NCBI RefSeq assembly: GCF_000702445.1
Contig: NZ_JNIF01000003.1
Location: 3,162,001-3,226,000 of the forward strand
Origin: Bryobacter aggregatus MPL3
GTDB lineage: Bacteria; Acidobacteriota; Terriglobia; Bryobacterales; Bryobacteraceae
Length of the DNA: 64,000 nucleotides
Direction of reading: 5' to 3'
Shown: piece after piece, positions 24,723-33,728 of the stretch
Position numbering within the stretch: the first letter of the stretch is position 1
Layout: the number at the start of each line of letters is the position of its first letter
Program-made: the position numbers and the translations under genes
The notes under the pieces: model-generated
The model's database searches: none
The model's input: only the letters and a program-made list of their open reading frames with translations
Told to the model about the DNA's origin: nothing

Positions 24723-25616
24723 TTAGGACAGTGCCTTTCCGGTGAGGATGCGGTACGCCTCTTTATACTTGTTCGAGGTTTCGAGCGCAACTTCGTCAGG
24801 AAGCGCGGGGGCGGGAGGTTGCTTGTTCCAGGCGATGCCTTCGAGGTAGTTGCGCACGTACTGCTTGTCGAAGGAGAGCTGTGCGCCGCCGGGAGCCCAG
24901 GTGTCGCGGGGCCAGAAGCGGGAGCTGTCGGGGGTGAGCACTTCGTCGCCGAGTACGAGGGTATCGCCGACATAGCCGAATTCAAATTTCGTGTCGGCAA
25001 GGATGATGCCCTTGGTGGCCGCGTAGCTGGACGCCGCGTTGTAGATGGCAAGGGTGCGGCGGCGGAGTTCGTTCGCGAGTTCCACGCCGATGGTGGCTGC
25101 CGCGGTGTCGAAGCTGATGTTTTCGTCGTGACCGGATTGGGCCTTGGTGGCGGGCGTAAAGATGGGCTCGGGGAGCTGGCTGCCGTCGAGCAGACCGGCG
25201 GGCAGGGGGATGCCGCAGACGGCGGAAGTGGCCTGGTAGTCTTTCCAGCCGGAGCCGCACAGATAGCCGCGCGCGACGCATTCGACGTCGATCATCCTGG
25301 CGCGGTGGACGAGCATCGAGCGGCCTTCGATCTGGTCGGCGAAGGAACGCAGTTCGATGGGATAATCGCGGAGATCGGCGCTGATGAGGTGATTGGGTGT
25401 GAGGCCGGCGAGGAAATCGAACCAGAACAGAGAGAGCTGGGTGAGGACCCGGCCTTTGTCTGGAATGCCGGAACCTAGAATATAGTCAAATGCGGAGATT
25501 CGATCTGTTGCCACGATCAGGAGCGTCTTTGCATCGATCGCGTAGACGTCGCGGACTTTTCCACGAGCGATGAGTTCGATTCCAGGTAGGTTTGTTTCGA
25601 GAATAACTTGTGGCAA
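24723..25616 (-). CDS. purC: phosphoribosylaminoimidazole-succinocarboxamide synthase PurC
   Basis: The enzyme joins CAIR and aspartate using ATP, a late step of IMP synthesis. The 297-residue form is the longer class (about 300). Landmarks are IARGKVRDVYAI, LLIVATDRISAFDYILGSGIPDKG, ECVARGYLCGSGWKDYQ, LADTKFEFGYVGDTLVLGDEVLTPDSSRFW and SFDKQYVRNYL (listed as short segments of the protein). The start is TTG at 25616. A -10-like TAAAAT and two AGGA elements lie upstream in the 54 bases shared with the divergent S41 gene. It leads the operon purC-cvpA-gph-cytochrome-methyltransferase. Confidence 0.96.
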   Translation of the reverse strand: MPQVILETNLPGIELIARGKVRDVYAIDAKTLLIVATDRISAFDYILGSGIPDKGRVLTQLSLFWFDFLAGLTPNHLISADLRDYPIELRSFADQIEGRSMLVHRARMIDVECVARGYLCGSGWKDYQATSAVCGIPLPAGLLDGSQLPEPIFTPATKAQSGHDENISFDTAAATIGVELANELRRRTLAIYNAASSYAATKGIILADTKFEFGYVGDTLVLGDEVLTPDSSRFWPRDTWAPGGAQLSFDKQYVRNYLEGIAWNKQPPAPALPDEVALETSNKYKEAYRILTGKALS

Positions 25617-25670
25617 CTTGGGGTTCCTAAACTCCTAATTTTACGATTGTTGGCTAGTAGGAGTATCGCT

Positions 25671-27455
25671 TTGCAGAGATTTTTGAAGTTTGCCATGGTG
25701 CTCGGGCTCGCGCCCGGGCTTTTTGCCGCGCTGACGGAAGAGCAGCGCGTTCAGGATTTTCAGACGCTGGCGAGCATTTACGCCAAGAGTTATGGGCCCG
25801 CGAATTGGAAGATCCAATCGCTGGGTGTGAATATTTTTGAGATCGGGCCCTGGCTCAAAAAAGTACGGGCGGCGAAGAGCGATCTGGATTATGCCGTGGT
25901 GGCGATGCAGTATGTCGCGAGCTTTCAGGATGGGCATGATTCGGTAACGGTCGCCTCAAATTTTGCTGCCGATCTGGGCTTTTATGTCGATCTCTATGAC
26001 AACAAGGTGGTGATCGATCTGGTGGACCGTACGGCGCTGCCGAGCCGGACCTATCCGTTTGTGGCAGGCGATGAATTGGTGAGTCTCGATGGCAAGCCGG
26101 CGATGGAGATCGCAACGGAACTGGCGAAGCTGGAGGGGTGGGGCAATCCCCGTTCCGCTCTGCGCTGGGCAATCGATAAGATCACTTATCGCTTTCAGGC
26201 GAATGAACCGCATGCCGTCGAGCTGCCGGACGAGAGTACGGTGGTGATCCGGCGTCAGAATGGCGATCTTGAGACATATCAGATTGCCTGGCGGAAGAGT
26301 GGTTTTCCGATTCGCAGCTTTGGCGCGGCGCCGACGCCTGGGGCGCTGTCCACGGGCTTGCGCCTGGGGGGACGGCGTGGGGGGCCGGTGGTGGATATCG
26401 AGCCGACCTGGGACGATCTGCCGGACTGGAAGAAGCTCTACTACGACTCCTTCTACATGGGCATGTCGAAGACGCGGCTGCGCGACCGGGGCAAGGCCGG
26501 GATTCTGAATGAAGACGGCACGGAGACGACGCCGCATGCGGTGATCAACTTTGGCGGCCGCGCTCCGATCTTTGCGCTTCCCTCGGGCTTTGTGCTGCGG
26601 CAGGGGCGCTTGAGTTCGGACCCCTTCTATTCGGGCACATACATGTCGGAGGGGCAGCGGATTGGATTGATCCGGATTCGGAACTTTGCGACCTTGTCGA
26701 CCTCGCAAGTGAATCAGTTTGCCACCGAAATTAACTACTTCAATGCGAATACCGATGGGCTGGTGATCGATGTGATGAGCAACCCGGGCGGCAATGTGTG
26801 CACGCCGAACGATCTTGCAAAGTATCTGATTCCGAATGGCTTCAATCACATTGGGCTGGCGTTTCGTCCGACGTTGAGCTTGATTGCTTCCTATGACTCC
26901 ATTGCCTCGCAACTGGATGCGCTCGGTGCGCCTTCCTACTATGGGGCGAACTACCGCTTCTATCGGGACGTGCTGTTTGATGCGTTCCATGACGGGCGCG
27001 GGATGACGGGGGCAATTCCGGTCTGCTCGCAGACCTTGGCGAATTATCCGGACTTTCCTGTGGCGAGCTCGCCGAATGCCTACCAGAAGCCGCTGATCGT
27101 ATTGATCGATGACTTCTCGACATCGGCCGGCGATGCGTTTCCGGCACTGCTGCAGGACAACAAGCGCGGCAAGCTGGTGGGAACGCGGACGGCAGGGGCC
27201 GGCGGTAGCGTGGTGGATGTGTCCGCAGGCTGGTGGAGCGAAACTACGGCTACGTTGACGCAGAGCCTGATGGTGCGCAATCAGGAGTACAGTTATGATC
27301 ATTTCCCGCGCTCGCCGTTTCTGGAGAATGTCGGAGTGCGTCCGGACATCGCATTGGACTATATGACGGTGGCGAATGTGACGCAGCGCGGGAAGCCTTT
27401 TGTCGATGCGTTTACGAAGATCCTTGTTGAGGAGATTCAGGCGGCAAAGCCTTAA
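25671..27455 (+). CDS. secreted S41 family peptidase
   Basis: The start is placed at TTG 25671 because AGGAG lies seven bases upstream and the frame then opens with a signal peptide (LQRFLKFAMVLGLAPGLFAA). The 594 residues contain a short PDZ-like part (FVAGDELVSLDGKPAMEIATELAK) and the tail-specific protease core: GQRIGLIRIRNFATLS, GLVIDVMSNPGGNVC, and the nucleophile region LIDDFSTSAGDAFPALL near residue 483, then VGTRTAGAGGSV and the C-terminal NVGVRPDIALD. The catalytic lysine pairing is not certain by eye. The role is likely extracytoplasmic protein degradation. Confidence 0.9.
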   Translation: MQRFLKFAMVLGLAPGLFAALTEEQRVQDFQTLASIYAKSYGPANWKIQSLGVNIFEIGPWLKKVRAAKSDLDYAVVAMQYVASFQDGHDSVTVASNFAADLGFYVDLYDNKVVIDLVDRTALPSRTYPFVAGDELVSLDGKPAMEIATELAKLEGWGNPRSALRWAIDKITYRFQANEPHAVELPDESTVVIRRQNGDLETYQIAWRKSGFPIRSFGAAPTPGALSTGLRLGGRRGGPVVDIEPTWDDLPDWKKLYYDSFYMGMSKTRLRDRGKAGILNEDGTETTPHAVINFGGRAPIFALPSGFVLRQGRLSSDPFYSGTYMSEGQRIGLIRIRNFATLSTSQVNQFATEINYFNANTDGLVIDVMSNPGGNVCTPNDLAKYLIPNGFNHIGLAFRPTLSLIASYDSIASQLDALGAPSYYGANYRFYRDVLFDAFHDGRGMTGAIPVCSQTLANYPDFPVASSPNAYQKPLIVLIDDFSTSAGDAFPALLQDNKRGKLVGTRTAGAGGSVVDVSAGWWSETTATLTQSLMVRNQEYSYDHFPRSPFLENVGVRPDIALDYMTVANVTQRGKPFVDAFTKILVEEIQAAKP

Positions 27456-27460
27456 GCGGA

Positions 27461-27466
27461 TATAGT
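27461..27466 (+). promoter_or_regulatory. -10-like TATAGT, six bases before TTG
   Basis: TATAGT (five of six matches to TATAAT) lies in the 17-base gap after the S41 gene and ends six bases before the TTG start. It is one of the clearest leaderless arrangements in the window. Confidence 0.55.
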
Positions 27467-27472
27467 AGAACT

Positions 27473-28882
27473 TTGCCCATCAAGCTCTCCATCCTGATTC
27501 CTGTCTATAACGAACGTGCCGTTGTAGAAAAAAGCCTGACCCAGGTGCTGGCCGCTCCTCTCCCGGAGAATCTGGAGCGCGAGTTAGTGATTGTTGACGA
27601 TTGCTCGAAGGATGGGACCTCGGAGATTCTCGCCCGCTTTGCCGCCGCGCATCCCGAAATCAGCCTCTATCGCCATGAGGTGAACCAAGGGAAGGGAGCG
27701 GCCGTCCGTACGGCGATCGAAAAGGCGACCGGTGACTTTTGCCTGATTCAGGATGCGGACCTTGAGTATGATCCGTCCGAGTATCCAGTGCTGATGGCGC
27801 CGTTGTTATCGGGCCGTGCCGATGCGGTGTTTGGCAGCCGCTATCTGGCTGGGGAGCAGCGGCGCGTGCTGCCGTTTTGGCATTCGATGATCAACCTCGT
27901 TTTGACGCTGATCTCGAACATGTTCTCCAATCTCCATCTCACCGATATGGAGACTTGCTACAAGGTGTTTCGCACCGATTTGCTGAAGAGCATTCCAGTG
28001 CGATCGGATCGTTTTGGCTTCGAGCCTGAGATCACGATGAAGTGCGCCAAGCGTAAGTTCCGGATCTATGAAGTGCCGATCAGCTATCACGGGCGCACCT
28101 ATGAAGAGGGCAAGAAGATTGGCTGGCGCGATGGAGTGAAGGCGCTGGGCGTTGTGCTGTATTTCTGGGTGGTTGATGATCTCTACAAAGAGAGCTATGG
28201 CCGGAGCCATCTGAATACGCTGACCGGCACGCCGGCTTATTTGAATTGGCTGGTTTCGATTGTGCGCCCGTTTCAGGGGGACAGGGTGCTCGAGCTGGGC
28301 GCGGGCCTGGGAAGCTTGAGCGGCATGCTGATGGGCAAACGGCTGCGCTATGTTGCGGGAGAGAAAGATCCGCTGCATCTGCATTCGTTGCGGAATCGAT
28401 TTTTGCGGACGCCGAATGTGGAAGTGCGGGAGCTGAGTCCGGATAGCGATGAAGGGTTTGAGAGGCTGGGTGGGGATTTCGATACGGTGCTGCTGCTGCG
28501 GACTCTTGAGTACAGCGCGGATCCGGAGGCTTGTATCGGACGGGTGGCTCGTTTGTTGCCCCCAGGAGGGCGGCTGATCATTTCCGTGCCGCAGGGGGCG
28601 GGGAAGTTGACGGCTCTTGATGCGGGGATGGGGTACCGGCAACGCTTTACGCGGGAGCGTGTGGTGGAGATGATTGCCCGCGCGGGATTTGAAGTGGAAG
28701 AGGCCCGGGAGTTGAACAAGATCGGCAAGCTGGCCTGGGGTGTCTTTGGAGGCTTGGGGAGCAGCCAGATCAACAAGCTCTCCTTGAAGCTGTTTGATCA
28801 GACCGTGTGGCTCTGGAAGCTGGTGGATAGAGTGCTGCCCTGGCGCGGCCTGAACCTGATCGTGATTGCGAGGAAACGGTAA
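27473..28882 (+). CDS. bifunctional GT2 glycosyltransferase / SAM methyltransferase
   Basis: TTG 27473 opens a 469-residue protein. Residues 1-235 are a family 2 glycosyltransferase of the dolichol-phosphate-mannose-synthase type: LSILIPVYNERAVVEK, VIVDDCSKDGTSEIL, the metal-binding IQDADLEYDP near residue 90 and ADAVFGSRYL. Residues 255-440 are a class I methyltransferase: DRVLELGAGLGSLSGML near residue 271, VLLLRTLEYSADPEA and PPGGRLIISVPQGAGK. No membrane span follows the GT part. The fusion suggests synthesis and methylation of a lipid-linked or surface sugar. It leads an operon with the isomerase (no gap) and the epimerase. Confidence 0.92.
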   Translation: MPIKLSILIPVYNERAVVEKSLTQVLAAPLPENLERELVIVDDCSKDGTSEILARFAAAHPEISLYRHEVNQGKGAAVRTAIEKATGDFCLIQDADLEYDPSEYPVLMAPLLSGRADAVFGSRYLAGEQRRVLPFWHSMINLVLTLISNMFSNLHLTDMETCYKVFRTDLLKSIPVRSDRFGFEPEITMKCAKRKFRIYEVPISYHGRTYEEGKKIGWRDGVKALGVVLYFWVVDDLYKESYGRSHLNTLTGTPAYLNWLVSIVRPFQGDRVLELGAGLGSLSGMLMGKRLRYVAGEKDPLHLHSLRNRFLRTPNVEVRELSPDSDEGFERLGGDFDTVLLLRTLEYSADPEACIGRVARLLPPGGRLIISVPQGAGKLTALDAGMGYRQRFTRERVVEMIARAGFEVEEARELNKIGKLAWGVFGGLGSSQINKLSLKLFDQTVWLWKLVDRVLPWRGLNLIVIARKR

Positions 28883-29719
28883 ATGAAATTTCGACATGCG
28901 ATTTGCAATGAGGCATTTGAGAAGTGGGACTTCCGCGAAGCATGCCGGACGATGAAGCAACTGGGCTATGAGGGGATCGAGATTGCTCCGTTTACTCTGG
29001 CGGAGAAGCCGCTCGATGTGAGCCCGGCGCAGCGGCGCGAGTTCAAACAGATCATGGCCGATGAAGGGCTGACTTTTGTTGGGTTGCACTGGATCATGGT
29101 GAGCCCGGCGGGCTTGCAGGTGACGACTCCGGACAACGCGTTGCGGGCGAAGAGCTGGCAGCATATTCGCGATCTGGTGGATTTGTGTGCCGATCTGGGC
29201 CCCGATGGGGTGATGGTATTTGGGAGCCCGAAGCAGCGCGGCACGACCGGCGGCTTGAGCGTTGCCGAGGCGACGAAGAACTATGTGGATGGGATGGCGG
29301 GAGTGGCTCCCCATGCCGAAGCGCGTGGGGTGAAGATTCTGATTGAGGCGCTGCCTGTTGAGCAGTGCGATGTAGTGACGACGCTCGATGAAGCGGTGGC
29401 GCATGTAAAGACGATTGGCAGCCCAGCGGTGTGGACGATGTTTGATACGCACAATGCCGTGAATGAAGTGGAGCCGCATGCCGATTTGATCGAGAAGCAC
29501 TATTCGTTCATTCGGCATATCCATGTGAACGAGACCGATGGGCGGCATCCGGGTACGGCGGACTATGACTTTGTGCCGGTTTTCCAGCGTTTGGCGAAAC
29601 TGAATTATGGCGGCTGGATTTCGATGGAGGCTTTTGACTTCAGCCCAGGGGCCGATGTGCTGGCGAAGGAAAGCATCGACTACTTGAACTTGAAAATCAG
29701 AGAGGCGGGCGCGGCATGA
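28883..29719 (+). CDS. sugar phosphate isomerase/epimerase family protein
   Basis: The ATG directly follows the TAA of the previous gene. The 278 residues form an AP endonuclease 2-type TIM barrel: GYEGIEIAPFTL, GLTFVGLHWIM, DGVMVFGSP, GVKILIEALP with the metal-binding Glu, TMFDTHNAVNEVEPH, FIRHIHVNETDGRHPG and GGWISMEAFDF with the terminal metal Glu. The family includes xylose isomerase-like and hydroxypyruvate isomerase-like enzymes; the substrate is not clear, but the operon suggests a sugar for a surface glycan. Confidence 0.9.
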   Translation: MKFRHAICNEAFEKWDFREACRTMKQLGYEGIEIAPFTLAEKPLDVSPAQRREFKQIMADEGLTFVGLHWIMVSPAGLQVTTPDNALRAKSWQHIRDLVDLCADLGPDGVMVFGSPKQRGTTGGLSVAEATKNYVDGMAGVAPHAEARGVKILIEALPVEQCDVVTTLDEAVAHVKTIGSPAVWTMFDTHNAVNEVEPHADLIEKHYSFIRHIHVNETDGRHPGTADYDFVPVFQRLAKLNYGGWISMEAFDFSPGADVLAKESIDYLNLKIREAGAA

Positions 29720-30648
29720 AGGCAGTGATTACGGGAGGGGCGGGCTTTATCGGGTCTGCATTGGGACGGCATCTGCTCGAACAGGGTGTCGAGCAGGTGG
29801 TTGCTTTTGACAACCTGAATAGCGGCCACAAGAAGAACCTCGATGGAACCGGGATTGCTCTGGTAGAGGGCGATATTCGGGACTACGATGCGGTGCTTCG
29901 TGCCTTTGCCGGCGCGGACTTCGTGTTCCATCTGGCGGCGATTCCGAGTGTGCCGCGGAGCATCAAGGAACCGTTGCCGTCGCATGATGTGAACATCAAC
30001 GGGTCCTTCAATGTTTTCCGTGCCGCGCAACATGCGGGTGTGAAACGAGTGGTGTATGCCGCTTCAAGTTCAGCCTACGGTGACACCGAGGTGCTGCCGA
30101 AGGTGGAGACGATGCAGACGAACCCGAAGAGTCCGTATGCGGCGCAGAAGCTGATGGGCGAGCAGTATGCGAGTGTGTTCTCTTCTTGCTTTGGGCTGGA
30201 GACGGTATCGCTGCGCTTCTTCAATGTGTTTGGCCCGCGTCAGGATCCGGGGAGTGCCTATAGCGGCGTGCTGTCGTTGTTCATGAAGGCGCTCATCGAG
30301 GGCACTTCGCCGACGATCTTTGGGGATGGCGAGCAGAGCCGCGACTTTACGTTTGTCGAAGATGTGGCGGCGCTGGTTTGGAAGGCGGCGCATGCGAAGG
30401 ATGTCAGTGGCCGGGTGTTCAATGCGGGCAATGGCAATCGCTATACGTTGAATGAGACCTGGAAGCTGCTGCAGGGGATTGCCGGACGTGAATTGACCGC
30501 CAACTATGGACCGCCGCGTGCCGGAGATGTGAAGCACTCACAAGCCGATACGGCGCTGGCGGTGCAGTATCTGGGGCATGCGCCGCAGTTTACCTTCGAA
30601 GAGGGACTTCGTCGAACGTTTCAATGGTACAAGGCGAGTCTGGCTTAA
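29716..30648 (+). CDS. NAD-dependent epimerase/dehydratase (UDP-glucose 4-epimerase-like)
   Basis: The 310-residue SDR protein overlaps the isomerase by four bases. The NAD site GGAGFIGSALGRHLL lies at residues 7-21, VFHLAAIPSVPRS near 75, the catalytic Tyr-Lys in SPYAAQKLMGEQYA near 141-145, and FNVFGPRQDPGSAYSGVL near 175. Length and motifs fit GalE-like or UDP-glucuronate epimerases. It likely supplies a nucleotide sugar to the GT2-methyltransferase of the same operon. The last 59 bases overlap glgB on the other strand. Confidence 0.92.
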   Translation: MKAVITGGAGFIGSALGRHLLEQGVEQVVAFDNLNSGHKKNLDGTGIALVEGDIRDYDAVLRAFAGADFVFHLAAIPSVPRSIKEPLPSHDVNINGSFNVFRAAQHAGVKRVVYAASSSAYGDTEVLPKVETMQTNPKSPYAAQKLMGEQYASVFSSCFGLETVSLRFFNVFGPRQDPGSAYSGVLSLFMKALIEGTSPTIFGDGEQSRDFTFVEDVAALVWKAAHAKDVSGRVFNAGNGNRYTLNETWKLLQGIAGRELTANYGPPRAGDVKHSQADTALAVQYLGHAPQFTFEEGLRRTFQWYKASLA

Positions 30649-32797
30649 GCACAATCACGGAGAGCGGCGGCAGCGTGAGCCGGAAGCGCTGCGGGAAGAA
30701 ATGAGCTTCGACGGGTTCCGTCTCGATGCGATCCGGATTGGAAACGCCGCTGCCGCCGTACTTGTGTGAGTCCGAATTCAGGATCGTGGTCCAGGAGCCG
30801 GCGAGCGGCGCGCCGATGATGTAGTCGTAGCGCACGACCGGTGTAAAGTTCAAAACAAAAACGATTGGATTTGTTTTGTTCTCTCCGTAGCGGACGAAGG
30901 AGATGACGGAGTTTTCGGTGTCGTGAAAATCAATCCACTGGAAGCCTTCGTAGCTGTGATCGACTTCATAGAGCGCGGGCTCGCTTTTGACGAGAGCGTT
31001 GAGGTCGCGCACCAGATTCTGCAGGCCGGCATGGTAGGCGTACTGGAGCAATTCCCAGCGCAGCGGACGTTGTTCTGACCACTCTTCGTATTGCCCAAAC
31101 TCCTGCCCCATGAAGAGCAGCTTCTTGCCGGGGTGCCCGTACATGTAGCCGAGGAAGGCGCGGACATTGGCGAAGCGCCGCCACTCGTCGCCGGGCATTT
31201 TGCCGATGAGGCTGGATTTTCCGTGGACGACCTCATCGTGGCTGATGGGCAGCAGGTAGTTCTCGTTGAACGAGTAAAACAAGCTGAAGGTAATGTTCTG
31301 GTGGTGGTGCCGCCGGAAGAAGGGATCGTACTTGAAGTAGCGGAACATGTCGTGCATCCAGCCCATGTTCCATTTGAGAGTGAAGCCGAGACCGCCGAGA
31401 AATACAGGGCGGGTGACACCGGGGAAGTCAGTAGATTCTTCGGCGGCGGTGAAGCAGCCGGGGACCGCATGGCAGAGTTCGTTGAAGCGGCGCAGGAACG
31501 AGATCGCTTCGAGATTCTCACGGCCACCGAACTGATTCGGAATCCAGTCGCGCCCTTCGCGGGAGTAGTCCAGATAGAGCATCGAGGCGACCGCGTCGAC
31601 ACGCAGGCCATCAATGTGGAACTCTTTCAGCCAGTACATCGCATTGGACAGGAGGAAGCTGCGGACTTCATTGCGTCCGAAATTGAAGACGAGGGTGCCC
31701 CAATCAAGCTGCTCGCCCTGGCGGGGATCGGAATGTTCGTAGAGACGGGTGCCATCGAAGACGGCAAGGCCGTGCGCGTCCTTGGGGAAGTGCGCCGGAA
31801 CCCAATCGAGAATGATGCCGATGCCGGCCTGGTGCGCTTTGTCGACGAAGTACTTGAAATCGGCGGGGGTGCCGAAGCGTGAGGTGGGGGCGAAATAACC
31901 GGTGACCTGATAGCCCCAGGAGCCCGAGAACGGATGCTCGAGAATGGGCATCAACTCGATGTGCGTGTAGCCAAGATCTTTGACGTAGGAGACAAGGCGG
32001 TCGGCGAGTTCGCGGTAGCTGAGCGGCTTATTGTGCGCGCCGTGGCTCCAGCTCTCGAGATGCACTTCATAGATCAAGAGGGGGCGCTTCAGGATGTCTT
32101 CTGAGGCACGCTTGGTGAGCCAGGCGGCGTCCTGCCATTCGTATTCAGGTTCGGCCCAGACGACAGAGGCGTTCTTGGGGGCGACCTCGGCGTAGAAGGC
32201 GTAAGGGTCGGCCTTCATCTGCTGGTGGAGGTTGATGCGCGAGCGGACGAAGTACTTGTAGATTTCGCCGGTGGCGAGACCAGGAATGAAGAGCTCCCAG
32301 ACGCCGCCCTCGCGCGGGCTCATCGGGTGGCTGTTCTTGTCCCAGTGGTTGAAGGCGCCGCAGACTTGTACTGATTCAGCATTGGGCGCCCAGACGGCGA
32401 AGCGAACCCCTTTGACACCCTCGATCTCCATGCCGTGCGCGCCGAAGCTGCGGTAGACCTCGTAGTTGGTGCCTTCGAGGAAGAGATGCAGGTCGAAGTT
32501 GGACAGGAGGTTGTGGAAGCGGTATGGATCTTCGAGTTCCTGGTGCTCGCCGTGCCAGGTTTGGAGCTGGATGCGATAGGGCTCGACTTGTCCTGGGATG
32601 GCGACGCTGAAGAAGCCGGCAGGATCGTCCTTGGTCATCGGATAGAGCTTTTTTCCGACAAGGATCGAAGCGGTTTGGGCCTGCGGGAGCATGGCCCGCA
32701 CTTCCCACTCCCCGGGCAGGATCTGATGCGGACCGAGAACCTTAAGTGGATCGCCGTGGTATCCGTTGACGATCGCGTGAATCTCTCCTGGGAGCAT
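30590..32797 (-). CDS. glgB: 1,4-alpha-glucan branching enzyme GlgB
   Basis: GlgB adds alpha-1,6 branches to glycogen. The start ATG 32797 is chosen because CATAAT lies seven bases upstream; ATG 32800 is one codon earlier. About 735 residues show an N-terminal CBM48 pair (GPHQILPGEWEVRAML; GVRFAVWAPNAESVQVCG), then the GH13 barrel: ILDWVPAHFPKD, nucleophile region GLRVDAVASMLYLDY near residue 400, acid/base AAEESTDFPG near 452 and LPISHDEVVHGKSSL. The C-terminal beta domain ends with PPLSVIVLKPDS plus about 14 extra residues that run into the convergent epimerase gene. No other glycogen gene is in the window. Confidence 0.95.
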   Translation of the reverse strand: MLPGEIHAIVNGYHGDPLKVLGPHQILPGEWEVRAMLPQAQTASILVGKKLYPMTKDDPAGFFSVAIPGQVEPYRIQLQTWHGEHQELEDPYRFHNLLSNFDLHLFLEGTNYEVYRSFGAHGMEIEGVKGVRFAVWAPNAESVQVCGAFNHWDKNSHPMSPREGGVWELFIPGLATGEIYKYFVRSRINLHQQMKADPYAFYAEVAPKNASVVWAEPEYEWQDAAWLTKRASEDILKRPLLIYEVHLESWSHGAHNKPLSYRELADRLVSYVKDLGYTHIELMPILEHPFSGSWGYQVTGYFAPTSRFGTPADFKYFVDKAHQAGIGIILDWVPAHFPKDAHGLAVFDGTRLYEHSDPRQGEQLDWGTLVFNFGRNEVRSFLLSNAMYWLKEFHIDGLRVDAVASMLYLDYSREGRDWIPNQFGGRENLEAISFLRRFNELCHAVPGCFTAAEESTDFPGVTRPVFLGGLGFTLKWNMGWMHDMFRYFKYDPFFRRHHHQNITFSLFYSFNENYLLPISHDEVVHGKSSLIGKMPGDEWRRFANVRAFLGYMYGHPGKKLLFMGQEFGQYEEWSEQRPLRWELLQYAYHAGLQNLVRDLNALVKSEPALYEVDHSYEGFQWIDFHDTENSVISFVRYGENKTNPIVFVLNFTPVVRYDYIIGAPLAGSWTTILNSDSHKYGGSGVSNPDRIETEPVEAHFFPQRFRLTLPPLSVIVLKPDSPCTIETFDEVPLRR

Positions 32798-32798
32798 C

Positions 32799-33728
32799 AT
32801 GGTTATTATGGCAAGTTTGATCCGGTACGCAGAACTGCATGTGCATCTTGAAGGAATGCTGGACCAGGAAACGCTGTGTGAGATTGCTCCAGAGCTCGAT
32901 GGAATGGAGGTGAAACGCAAATATGCGTTCTCTGACTTTCCTGGATTTCTGGAGAGCTTCAAGTTTGCGGCGCTGCATCTGCATACGCCGGAACAGTATC
33001 GATTGCTGGCCCGCCGCGCGTTTGCCCGGATGGCGAAGCAGGGAATTGTGTATGCCGAGGTGATCCATTCGGCGGGGATCTGCCTTTGGCGGAAACAGGA
33101 TGCGCGGGCGATTGCGGAGGCTCTCATCGAGGAAGGCAGGCAGGCGCCGCTTCAGGTGCGCTGGGTGCTTGATGCGGTGCGGCAGTTTGGCGGGGCGCAT
33201 GCGATGGAGGTGGCGCGGCTGGCGGCGGATTTGTGTGGCGAGGACGTGGTGGCCTTTGGCGTGGGAGGCGACGAGCGGGGCGCGGCAGCGGCGGAGATTT
33301 GTACGGCATTCCGTTTTGCAGAAGAGGCTGGCTTGAAGCTGGCGCCTCATGCAGGCGAAACATCAAACGCTCAAAATGTTTGGGATGCTTTAGAGCTGGG
33401 AGCTCATCGGATTGGGCATGGGATTCGCGCGATTGAGGATCCGCAATTGGTGCGCGAACTGGCGGCGCGGCAGGTGCCGCTTGAAATCTCGATCAGTTCC
33501 AATGTGCTGACGGGGGCTGTTGCGACGCTGGCCGCTCATCCAGCCAAGCAACTCTTCGACGCCGGCGTGCCGATTACTTTGAATACCGATGATCCGGCCT
33601 TCTTTGGGACGACAATCGAGCGGGAGTTTGCGATCGCGAAAGAAGGGTTGGGCTTTACGGACGCGGATTTGGAGGTGGTGCGGGAGAACGCGTTCCGTTT
33701 TGCGTTCTCTGCGCCATCTGCCACTTGA
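32799..33728 (+). CDS. adenosine deaminase family protein
   Basis: The frame begins with ATG 32799, one base from the divergent glgB start, or ATG 32808; GGGAG lies four bases before the first. The amidohydrolase signature is complete: AELHVHLEGM with two metal His, VGGDERGAAA, LAPHAGETSNAQN with the His-Gly-Glu motif, HRIGHGI, and LNTDDPAFFG with the Asp-Asp pair. Length of 309 residues fits Add-like enzymes that deaminate adenosine, adenine or modified forms; the exact substrate is open. The 3' end overlaps the matrixin gene by 74 bases. Confidence 0.93.
   Translation: MVIMASLIRYAELHVHLEGMLDQETLCEIAPELDGMEVKRKYAFSDFPGFLESFKFAALHLHTPEQYRLLARRAFARMAKQGIVYAEVIHSAGICLWRKQDARAIAEALIEEGRQAPLQVRWVLDAVRQFGGAHAMEVARLAADLCGEDVVAFGVGGDERGAAAAEICTAFRFAEEAGLKLAPHAGETSNAQNVWDALELGAHRIGHGIRAIEDPQLVRELAARQVPLEISISSNVLTGAVATLAAHPAKQLFDAGVPITLNTDDPAFFGTTIEREFAIAKEGLGFTDADLEVVRENAFRFAFSAPSAT
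32805..32810 (-). promoter_or_regulatory. -10-like CATAAT, seven bases before the glgB ATG
   Basis: On the minus strand CATAAT ends seven bases before ATG 32797. On the plus strand the same bases carry ATG 32808, a possible start of the divergent deaminase-family gene. Confidence 0.5.

Noticed and set aside
27806-29548. 580-codon open frame on the minus strand
   Set aside because: It spans two well-supported plus-strand genes (GT2-methyltransferase and isomerase) and has shadow-type composition.
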